Origin: Streptomyces ipomoeae 91-03
GTDB taxonomy: Bacteria > Actinomycetota > Actinomycetes > Streptomycetales > Streptomycetaceae
Length of the DNA stretch: 40,019 nt
NCBI RefSeq assembly: GCF_000317595.1
Contig: NZ_AEJC01000467.1
Span: 1 to 40,019 of the forward strand
Reading direction: 5' to 3'
The notes under the pieces are model-generated. The model had not been told where the DNA came from. It worked only from the letters and a program-made list of their open reading frames with translations, and ran no database searches. The position numbers were made by a program, and so were the translations under genes. Of the stretch, positions 31,206 through 37,685 are shown piece after piece. Every line of letters starts with the position of its first letter. Within the stretch, counting starts at the first letter, position 1.

Positions 31206-32719
31206 CGGGGGAGAGAGCCGCGGGGGCACAGCCGGGGCAGGAACCTTCCCGACCTGGACGACAGCCTCCGGGGCCCCAGCCGGGGTCTGCGGGATCGGGG
31301 GTGCAGGCTTCGGGGTCTCAGCCGGGGTCTGCGGGATCGGGGGTGCAGGCTTCGGGGCCCCAGCCGGGGTCTGCGGGATCGGGGGTGCAGGCTTCGGGGT
31401 CCCAGCCGGGGCCTGCGGGGTCGGGGCCGCAGGCTTCGGGGTCTCAGCCGGGGCCTCCGGGATCGGGGCCGCAGGCTCCAGGGCCCCAGCCGCAGGCTTC
31501 GGAGTCCCGGTCGCAGGCCTCGGAACCCCGTTCGTCGGTGCCGGAGTTGGATCCCTTGCGGCACGCTCTCTCGCCCGAGCGGCATGACCAGGTGTATCGG
31601 GAGGTCATCGCGCCGGCCGTGCTGGTCGGTGAGGAGTCCGCGCGGCCCAGGGTGATCGTGCTCGGTGGGCAGCCGGGGTCGGGCAAGTCCAGTGTCGCCC
31701 GTGCGCTGCTCGGCGACCGGGAGGTCGTGAAGATCTCCAGCGACGGCATCCGTGAACTGCACCCCAAGTGGACCGAGTTGCTGCGCGCCGACGACACCAC
31801 GGCCGGCTTCTACACCCATCACGACGCCCGGGCCTGGGTGGAGACCGCGATCGGCGAGGCCATCGACCGGCGGCTCGACGTGCTGTTCGACACCGCGCAG
31901 GACGACCCCGAGCGCACCCGGCGGCTGCTGAACCAGTTCCGCGAGGCCGGGTACGAGGTCGACGTGGTGTTCGTCGCCGGCGGTTCCGCGCTGAGCCGGC
32001 TCGGAGTCCTGGAGCGGTACCACACCGACCGGTTGGCCCAGGGCGGCGCTCGTTTCGTGGAGGACCCCGACCGCTCGTTCCCCGGCGTCATCGCCAGCGC
32101 GCAGGTCATCGACGCGGAGCGGCTCGCGGACTCGGTGACCGTCTACCGCCGCGACGGCACCGCCCTCCACCACAACACCCTCGGCCCCGACGGCGACTGG
32201 ACCCGCCCCACCGGCACGGACGGCGCCCTGCTCGCGGAACGCGAACGCCCCTGGACGCAGGCCGAGTCGGAGTGGTTCGCCGATACCGCCGAGAAGCTCG
32301 CCAAGGTCAAGCCGGAGGAGCTGGGCGAGCCGATCCAACCTCGCTGGCGAGAGCTGGTCTCCGACGCGATCGCCGCCGCCCAGCCGTACGCCCACCCGTC
32401 GGTGTCCGACCGCCTGACGGCGCTGCGCACGAGCCTCCGGACGGCACCGAGCGCGCCGGAGGCCACCTCGGCCGCACCCGCCATTCCCGGCGCGGCGCCC
32501 ACGGGACCCACCGCTCCCGGCGCCTCCCCGGCCGCACCCACCACCCCCGGTATCTCCTCGGCGGCCACGCTGCGGTCACGGGGCGTGTCTCCGAACACCG
32601 CACCGGGGGTGCCCAGGACGCCGGGAGCACCGGGGACACCGGGCACCTCCCAGTCCCCCAACCGCCCTCCCACCACCCCGCCGCCCCACAACAACCCGGG
32701 CCCCAACCGGAGCCGCTGA
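31202..32719 (+). CDS. Zeta toxin family kinase with disordered N- and C-terminal extensions
   Basis: A 505-residue protein. The core (about 115-370) is a zeta-toxin/polynucleotide-kinase fold: Walker A GGQPGSGKSS (155-164), then KISSDGIRELHP, with the Asp that acts as base in zeta toxins, the DARAWVETAIGEAIDRRLDV helix, a Walker-B-like LFDT, the VVFVAGG strand with the substrate-proximal segment, and ERYHTDRL. Zeta toxins phosphorylate UDP-N-acetylglucosamine and block cell-wall synthesis; some relatives act on other substrates. Residues 1-110 are a repetitive Gly/Pro/Gln/Ser region with five 14-residue repeats, and residues 405-505 are Pro/Ala-rich. Classical zeta toxins of about 290 residues lack both. 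Coupled to the small gene upstream. Confidence 0.85.
   Translation: MTGERAAGAQPGQEPSRPGRQPPGPQPGSAGSGVQASGSQPGSAGSGVQASGPQPGSAGSGVQASGSQPGPAGSGPQASGSQPGPPGSGPQAPGPQPQASESRSQASEPRSSVPELDPLRHALSPERHDQVYREVIAPAVLVGEESARPRVIVLGGQPGSGKSSVARALLGDREVVKISSDGIRELHPKWTELLRADDTTAGFYTHHDARAWVETAIGEAIDRRLDVLFDTAQDDPERTRRLLNQFREAGYEVDVVFVAGGSALSRLGVLERYHTDRLAQGGARFVEDPDRSFPGVIASAQVIDAERLADSVTVYRRDGTALHHNTLGPDGDWTRPTGTDGALLAERERPWTQAESEWFADTAEKLAKVKPEELGEPIQPRWRELVSDAIAAAQPYAHPSVSDRLTALRTSLRTAPSAPEATSAAPAIPGAAPTGPTAPGASPAAPTTPGISSAATLRSRGVSPNTAPGVPRTPGAPGTPGTSQSPNRPPTTPPPHNNPGPNRSR
31277..31486 (+). repeat. Five 42-bp tandem repeats inside the zeta toxin gene
   Basis: Units start at 31277, 31319, 31361, 31403 and 31445. 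The first three differ only by the codon at the unit end (TCT, CCC, TCC for Ser or Pro); the last two are slightly diverged. Each encodes QPGSAGSGVQASG(S/P) or a variant. Unit length is a multiple of three, so gain or loss would keep the frame. Confidence 0.95.
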
Positions 32720-32786
32720 GCCCCTGCCTGAGCGTGATATGGCCCGATATCGTCCGATAGTGGATCGGCACCCCGGCGCTGGAGGA

Positions 32787-33173
32787 ATGCGCGCCGAGAT
32801 CATCCTCGCCGACGAACCGGTCTCCGCGCTCGGCGTCTCCGCCCAGGTCCAGGTGATCAACCTGATGGAGCGGCTCCAGGGGGAGTTCGGGCTGTCGTAG
32901 GTGTTCATCGCGCACGACCTGTCGATCGTGCGGCACGTCTCCGATGGGGTCGGGGTGATGTACCTCGGGCGGATCGTCGAGATCGGCCGCGACGCCGAGA
33001 TCCACCCCCAGGAGAGGTGCGCGTCGGAGACGCCGATGCCGGCGGTGCCCGCGGAGTTCCCGCACACCACCGGGCCGGCGGCCCATGACACCGCCTGCCA
33101 TTTCGCGCAGGCCGTACCCATGAGGCGCTCCGCGCCGGGGCGGGTCGTACCGCCGGAGGAGCCCGGCCGGTAA
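32787..33173 (+). pseudogene. Remnant of an oligopeptide transporter ATPase (OppF type)
   Basis: The frame encodes the second half of an OppF-like ATPase: ILADEPVSALGVSAQVQVIN (Walker B region; Asp of the D loop replaced by Gly), then an in-frame TAG at 32898-32900, then VFIAHDLSIVRHVSDGVGVM and YLGRIVEIGRDAEI. After that the usual HPYT and SGCRF segments are missing or scrambled, while TACHFAQAVP near the end is recognisable. Walker A, the Q loop and the signature are absent. The TAG probably arose from a Tyr codon. This is a truncated, decayed gene. From memory, a second peptide-transport cluster lies between bldK and mshB in S. coelicolor; this would be its last trace here. Confidence 0.85.
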
Positions 33174-33323
33174 TCCGGCGAGGACCCCGGACGATCGCGG
33201 CGACGAGGGACGATAATCGCATAAATGGGCCCCAACCGCGTTAACACGCAGGCAACTTGGCTGACCTCGTTCCGATATACGGACGCGCGAACCTAAAACG
33301 CGTACGGCCGTGCGGGTGCCGTA

Positions 33324-33359
33324 GACGGGCCGGGGCGCGCCATGTCTCCCCGGCCCGTC
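33324..33359 (-). terminator. Terminator after the S9 peptidase gene
   Basis: GACGGGCCGGGG (33324-33335) pairs perfectly with CCCCGGCCCGTC (33348-33359), a 12-bp stem with a 12-base loop, starting eight bases after the peptidase stop on the minus strand. It would also stop any transcription arriving from the pseudogene side. Confidence 0.8.
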
Positions 33360-33366
33360 GCCGTGC

Positions 33367-35520
33367 CTACTGCGGCCCCAGCGAGCGCTTCAGGAAGTCC
33401 ACCTGAAGCAGCAGCAGGTTCTCCGCGACCTGCTCCTGCGGGGTCATGTGCGTGACCCCGGAGAGTGGCAGCACCTCGTGCGGGCGTCCGGCTGCCAGGA
33501 GGGCGGAGGACAGGAGCAGGGCGTGGGCGAAGACCACGTTGTCGTCGGCGGTGCCGTGCACGATCATCAGCGGGCGGTGCGGTTCGGCGGGCGCGGACAG
33601 CCCCGCGTCGGTCACCAGCGAACTCTTGGCGTACGTCTTTGGGGTCGCCGTCGGATCGCCCAGGTACCGCTCCGTGTAGTGCGTGTCGTACAGCCGCCAG
33701 TCGGTGACGGGGGCGCCCGCGATGCCGGCGTGGAAGACGTCCGGGCGGCGCAGTACGGCCAGGGCCGCCAGATAGCCGCCGTACGACCAGCCGCGGATCG
33801 CCACCCGGGACAGATCGAGCGGGTGCGACTTCGCGAGGTCGTGCAGGGCGTCGATCTGGTCGTCGAGGGAGAGGGTGAAGTCGTTGTGGACGGCCTTCTC
33901 CCAGGCGGGGGAGCGGCCGGGGGTGCCGCGTCCGTCGGCGACCACCACCGCGAAACCCTGGTCGGCGAACCACTGCGACGTGAGGTGTGGGTTGTGCGCG
34001 GCCAGTACCCGGGGGCCGTGCGGACCGCCGTAGGGGTCCATGAGGACCGGCAGGGGAGTGTCGCCGTCGTAGTCCGTAGGCATAAGCAGGGCGCACGGTA
34101 CGCGGCGTGCGCCCCCCTGTGTGAGCCGCACGCGCGGGGAGAAACCGGGATCTTCCGCACAAGACGCCACCGTCGCCACACGCGTGCCGTCCCGCAGCAC
34201 CTGCACTCGGGCCCCCGGCTTGTCCGGAACGGCGGAGACGAGTACGGTCACGCCCCCGGCACGCACCGCCGAGTGCACGCCGGGTTCCCGTGACACACGC
34301 TCCACGCCCAGCTCGTTCACACGGTAGACGTGCACCTCGCCGATCTCCGGCTCGCCGGCCGCCTCGCCCGCCGAGGCCGAGATCAGCACGTCGTCGTCCG
34401 AGATGTCCAGCACCGCGCGGACATGCAACTGCGGCCCGGTCAGCGGGCGTTCGCCGACCGCCAGCACCCGCGCGCCGCCCTCGTCCGCGACACGCACGAG
34501 CTGCCCCGACGGACTCCATGACGGCACCCCGGGGAAAAGTTCAAGCCAATGTGGATCTTCGTCGGCGTGCACCATCCGGGTCGACCCGGTGTCGGGGTCC
34601 ACGGCCAGGAACAGCTGGCTGCGCTGGTCCCGCGCCTGCACCAGGATCAGCGGCGCACCCGCCGCTGACCAGTGCACATGCGCCAGATATGGATAGCGCG
34701 CCCGGTCCCACACGACCTCCGTACGGGTTCCGGAGAGGTCGGTCACGAACAGTCGGACGTCCGCGTTGGCGGTGCCGGCCGCCGGATACGCCACCCGCTG
34801 CGGTTCCCTTTCCGGCTGCGCGGGGTCCGAGATCCACCATCGGCGCACCGGCGTGTCGTCCACGCGCGACACGAGCAGCCGGTCCGACTCGGGCGACCAC
34901 CAGAAGCCCCGCGAGCGGCCCATCTCCTCGGCCGCGATGAACTCCGCCAGGCCATGCGTGACGTTCTCCGTGCCCTCCTCGGTGAGGGCCAGATCGTTGC
35001 CGCCCTCCGCCTCCACGACCCGCAGACCGCCCCGGGCGACGTAGGCGACGTACCGGCCGTCGGGGGAGGGTCGGGGGTCGATCACCGGTCCGGGGACGTC
35101 GAGTTCACGGGCCGTCCCGGCCCGCAGCTCGGCCACGAAAAGCCGCCCTGACAAGGCGAAAGAGGCCAACTCCACGGCTGTGTCGGTGGCGTAGCCGACG
35201 ATCCCGGCGCCGCCCTCACGGCTGCGTTCGCGGCGCGCCCGCTCCTCGGCCGACAGCTCCTCCGCGGAGCCGCCGAGCAGCGCGCCGGGGTCGGCGGCGA
35301 CCCTTCCCCAGCCTTCGGCCGGGGGGACCCCCGTCTCGCTCCGCTCGCCCTCCGGAACGTCCAGCACCCACAGTTTGTTGGCCCGGTCGGTGCCGGACGA
35401 GGAGCGCAGGAACACCACTCGGGAACCGTCGGGAGCGACGGAGAACGCACGCGGCGCGCCGAGACTGAAACGCTGTGTCCGGGCGTGCCGACGGGGAAAG
35501 GACTCGGGCTCGGTCGTCAT
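33367..35520 (-). CDS. S9 family (dipeptidyl-peptidase IV-like) serine peptidase
   Basis: A 717-residue cytoplasmic peptidase. Residues 1-420 form a beta-propeller (TQRFSLGAPRAFSVAPDGSR, DPRPSPDGRYVAYVARGG, GFWWSPESDRLLVSRVDD). The catalytic alpha/beta-hydrolase domain has the nucleophile in RGWSYGGYLAAL (Ser near 577), the Asp in HGTADDNV (near 660) and His in GVTHMTP (near 691). DPP4-like enzymes remove N-terminal dipeptides or cleave small peptides; the acidic EEMGRSRGFWW segment fits the DPP4 substrate-binding Glu region. There is no signal peptide. Residues about 57-73, GERSETGVPPAEGWGR, are encoded by an intergenic-type repeat sitting inside the gene (35306-35349). Confidence 0.92.
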   Translation of the reverse strand: MTTEPESFPRRHARTQRFSLGAPRAFSVAPDGSRVVFLRSSSGTDRANKLWVLDVPEGERSETGVPPAEGWGRVAADPGALLGGSAEELSAEERARRERSREGGAGIVGYATDTAVELASFALSGRLFVAELRAGTARELDVPGPVIDPRPSPDGRYVAYVARGGLRVVEAEGGNDLALTEEGTENVTHGLAEFIAAEEMGRSRGFWWSPESDRLLVSRVDDTPVRRWWISDPAQPEREPQRVAYPAAGTANADVRLFVTDLSGTRTEVVWDRARYPYLAHVHWSAAGAPLILVQARDQRSQLFLAVDPDTGSTRMVHADEDPHWLELFPGVPSWSPSGQLVRVADEGGARVLAVGERPLTGPQLHVRAVLDISDDDVLISASAGEAAGEPEIGEVHVYRVNELGVERVSREPGVHSAVRAGGVTVLVSAVPDKPGARVQVLRDGTRVATVASCAEDPGFSPRVRLTQGGARRVPCALLMPTDYDGDTPLPVLMDPYGGPHGPRVLAAHNPHLTSQWFADQGFAVVVADGRGTPGRSPAWEKAVHNDFTLSLDDQIDALHDLAKSHPLDLSRVAIRGWSYGGYLAALAVLRRPDVFHAGIAGAPVTDWRLYDTHYTERYLGDPTATPKTYAKSSLVTDAGLSAPAEPHRPLMIVHGTADDNVVFAHALLLSSALLAAGRPHEVLPLSGVTHMTPQEQVAENLLLLQVDFLKRSLGPQ
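35306..35349. repeat. GC-rich palindromic repeat inside the S9 peptidase gene (copy A)
   Basis: The 44-bp sequence beginning CCCCAGCCTTCGGCCGGGG and ending TCTCGCTCCGCTCGCC matches 36076-36119 at 42 of 44 positions. It contains a GCC-TTC-GGC hairpin extended by CCCC/GGGG. Here it is read antisense by the peptidase gene and adds about 15 residues between two parts of the propeller without breaking the frame. Confidence 0.88.
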
Positions 35521-35720
35521 CCCTCGACCATATTGGCCATGCGCCCCCTTGTGCGGCCGTGCGCCGATCGATGCGCGCGTTTGGATAGTTATGATCACTA
35601 CCGCTGAGTGGGTATGAACCTGCTGGCCGCTGTATCGATTTACAACTGCGTCACCCTCGTCATGGATTGACAACTGCTTCGCTCCCCAGGTCCCAGGGAA
35701 CTTATTGGAGGTGAGCCGCC

Positions 35721-35915
35721 GTGGCACTCTCGATTTCGGCGGTGGTGCTGCTGGCGATCATCGTCTTCATCCTGATCAAGAAGTCAGGGCTGAAGGCACC
35801 ACACGCGATCATCTGTATCCTGCTCGGCTTCTACCTCGCCTCCTCGACCATCGCGCCGACGATCAGCGAGCTGACGACCAACATCGCGGGCATGATCGGC
35901 AGTATCAAGTTCTGA
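35721..35915 (+). CDS. 64-residue membrane protein
   Basis: A small protein with a GTG start nine bases after GGAGG. Residues 1-20 (MALSISAVVLLAIIVFILIK) form a membrane helix followed by KKSGLK; a second hydrophobic stretch, HAIICILLGFYLASSTIAP, follows at 28-46. The C-terminal part TISELTTNIAGMIGSIKF is an amphipathic helix. I recall similar short proteins in other Streptomyces without known function. It is divergent from the peptidase and upstream of mshB on the same strand (143 bp gap). It shows normal codon bias. Confidence 0.75.
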   Translation: MALSISAVVLLAIIVFILIKKSGLKAPHAIICILLGFYLASSTIAPTISELTTNIAGMIGSIKF

Positions 35916-36058
35916 CACCTCCGCCCACCTCCGACGCCCCCGGCCACCTCTGACATCTCCGACCGCCGGGGGCCGTCCCCTGCCCCCGCGGCCTGCCCGT
36001 TCCTGTGAATGCCCACGTCCGGCACAGGTAGGGTCCGGGGCCTCGTAGGGTGGGCCCC

Positions 36059-37030
36059 ATGACGGATCTGCCCTCCCCCAGCCTTCGGCCGGGGGGACCC
36101 TCATCTCGCTCCGCTCGCCGACTGCTCCTGGTGCACGCGCACCCGGACGACGAGTCGATCAACAACGGCGCGACCATGGCCAAGTACGCGGCCGAGGGCG
36201 CCCGTGTGACGCTGGTGACCTGCACCCTCGGCGAGGAGGGCGAGGTCATCCCGCCCCGCCTCGCCCATCTCGCGCCCGACCGCGACGACGCGCTGGGCCC
36301 GCACCGAGTGGGCGAGCTGGCCGAGGCCATGAAGGAGCTCGGCGTTTCCGACCACCGCTTCCTCGGCGGCCCCGGCCGTTACCGCGACTCCGGCATGATG
36401 GGCGTCGAGCAGAACGAACGCCCCGGCTCCTTCTGGACCGCCGACGTCGACGAGGCCGCCGCCCACCTGGTCGAGATCATCCGCGAGGTACGCCCCCAGG
36501 TCCTCGTCACCTACGACCCCAACGGCGGCTACGGCCACCCCGACCACATCCAGGCCCACCGCGTCGCCATGCGCGCCGCCGACCTGAGCCCCGACCCGGA
36601 CTTCCGCCCCGACCTGGGCGAGCCCTGGGAGATCGCCAAGGTCTACTGGAACCGCATGCCGCGCGGAGTGATCCTGGAGGGCTTCGGCCGTCTCCGCCAG
36701 GACCTCGCCGAACCCGGACGGCTCTCCTTCGAGCAGGCCGCCGCCGTCACCGAGGTACCCGGAGTGGTCGACGACCACATCGTCACCACCGAGATCGACG
36801 GCACCGACTTCGCGGCAGCGAAGGCCGCCGCGATGCGTGCACACGCCACCCAGATCGTGGTCGCCGAGCCGTACTTCGCCCTCTCCAACAAGCTGGCGCA
36901 GCCCCTCCTCACCACCGAGTACTACGAGCTGGTGCGCGGTCGGCGCGAAGGAGGGGGCCGGGAGAACGACTTGTTCGAGGGAGTTCCCGGGGTTTCTTTC
37001 GAGGGCGATCAGAACGGAACGGGCGTTTGA
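36059..37030 (+). CDS. mshB: Mycothiol biosynthesis deacetylase MshB (PIG-L family)
   Basis: A 323-residue zinc deacetylase that removes acetate from N-acetylglucosaminyl-inositol, the second enzymatic step to mycothiol, the actinobacterial thiol. The zinc motif is HAHPDDES (about residues 26-33), with the third ligand in GYGHPDHIQAHR (about 158-169). MshB-specific stretches include CTLGEEGEVIPP, LGGPGRYRDSGMMG and NERPGSFW. Residues 6-19 (SPSLRPGGPSSRSA), just before RRLLLVHAHPDDE, come from an inserted palindromic repeat (36076-36119); relatives I recall pass directly from MT(D/E)LP to RRLLLVHAHPDDE. The insertion is N-terminal and may be tolerated. ATG 36059 is preferred to GTG 36050. Confidence 0.93.
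   Translation: MTDLPSPSLRPGGPSSRSARRLLLVHAHPDDESINNGATMAKYAAEGARVTLVTCTLGEEGEVIPPRLAHLAPDRDDALGPHRVGELAEAMKELGVSDHRFLGGPGRYRDSGMMGVEQNERPGSFWTADVDEAAAHLVEIIREVRPQVLVTYDPNGGYGHPDHIQAHRVAMRAADLSPDPDFRPDLGEPWEIAKVYWNRMPRGVILEGFGRLRQDLAEPGRLSFEQAAAVTEVPGVVDDHIVTTEIDGTDFAAAKAAAMRAHATQIVVAEPYFALSNKLAQPLLTTEYYELVRGRREGGGRENDLFEGVPGVSFEGDQNGTGV
36076..36119. repeat. GC-rich palindromic repeat inside mshB (copy B)
   Basis: Second copy of the 44-bp element, same plus-strand orientation as copy A, with two mismatches (at 36101 and 36103). It lies 18 bp after the mshB ATG and is read in the sense direction. The GCC-TTC-GGC hairpin lies within the first codons of the mRNA and could reduce ribosome loading. 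Confidence 0.9.
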
Positions 37031-37094
37031 TGCGTACGACTGTGTATGGCGAACGAACGGTGCCCGTGGGCGATGGCCGAGAGGCGGGCGAGCG

Positions 37095-37526
37095 ATGAAG
37101 TCGACGGACGGACACCCGCCCGGGCAAGGCAGCGCCCTCGCCCGGCCGTTGACCCTGCCCCGGCTCGGCCGGAGTGCCGCTCTCCTGGGGCTCCTGGTGC
37201 TGGGAGCCGTGGTCGGAGTGGCCGGGTGCCTGGTCCAAGCCGCCTGGTTCCCCGGCGGTTTGCTCCTCGCACTGCTCGGTGCGGCCGGGCTCTTCCTGGG
37301 CGGCGCCCGGGCGACGGGCTCCCGATCGGGGGCCGTTGCGCCCGCCGCGGGCTGGATGGTCTCCGTCATCCTGCTCACCGCCACCCGGCCGGAGGGAGAC
37401 TTCCTCTTCGCCGCGGGAGTGGGCTCGTATCTCTTCCTGCTCGGTGGCATGGCGGTCGCTGTGATGTGCGCCACCCTTGGCTGGGGGCGGCAACCGACCG
37501 GGCCCGGCGCCCGACTTGGGAAGTGA
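37095..37526 (+). CDS. DUF6113-like small membrane protein
   Basis: A 143-residue protein starting at ATG 37095 after a GAGGCGGG purine stretch, 64 bp downstream of mshB. Four hydrophobic helices are visible: ALLGLLVLGAVVGVAGCLVQ (about 29-48), GLLLALLGAAGLFLGGARA (55-73), AVAPAAGWMVSVILLTA (80-96) and FLFAAGVGSYLFLLGGMAV (103-121). DUF6113 proteins of this kind accompany mshB in Streptomyces as I recall them, so a link with mycothiol is possible but unproven. Its stop overlaps the next small ORF (GTGA). Confidence 0.78.
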   Translation: MKSTDGHPPGQGSALARPLTLPRLGRSAALLGLLVLGAVVGVAGCLVQAAWFPGGLLLALLGAAGLFLGGARATGSRSGAVAPAAGWMVSVILLTATRPEGDFLFAAGVGSYLFLLGGMAVAVMCATLGWGRQPTGPGARLGK

Positions 37527-37654
37527 CGACCACTTCGCCGCAGTACGCAGGTGCGGGTCCCGTGTGGGTTTCCCCCTCGGTCGTGGGATACGCGCCGGAA
37601 GTGGCCAGTATGGTGGTGCGCGCCGCCGAGCTGTCCGCTGAGTTGAGGTCGTGA
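37523..37654 (+). CDS. 43-residue ORF coupled to the DUF6113-like gene
   Basis: Starts at a GTG overlapping the preceding stop by four bases (GTGA) with GGGAAG just upstream; ends 31 bp before the next gene. The product is TTTSPQYAGAGPVWVSPSVV, then GYAPEVASMVVRAAELSAEL. It is neither hydrophobic nor repetitive, and about 79% of third positions are G or C, as in genes here. The tight placement between two genes and the coupled start favour a real small gene. No family was recognised. Confidence 0.5.
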   Translation: MTTTSPQYAGAGPVWVSPSVVGYAPEVASMVVRAAELSAELRS

Positions 37655-37685
37655 CGGGCGGCGGAGCAAACCGGGAGAACCTGCC

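Noticed and set aside
31277..31486. Regularly spaced repeats considered as a CRISPR array
   Set aside because: There are no unique spacers; units abut directly, are in frame with a gene and encode a peptide repeat.
32720..33366. Two short intact genes in place of the OppF fragment
   Set aside because: Both halves align as one continuous ATPase segment across the TAG, and the part after it lacks its own start signals, so one pseudogene is the simpler reading.
35667..35700. A consensus TTGACA -35 box upstream of the 64-residue membrane protein gene
   Set aside because: No acceptable -10 hexamer lies 16-19 bases downstream, so a promoter could not be assigned.
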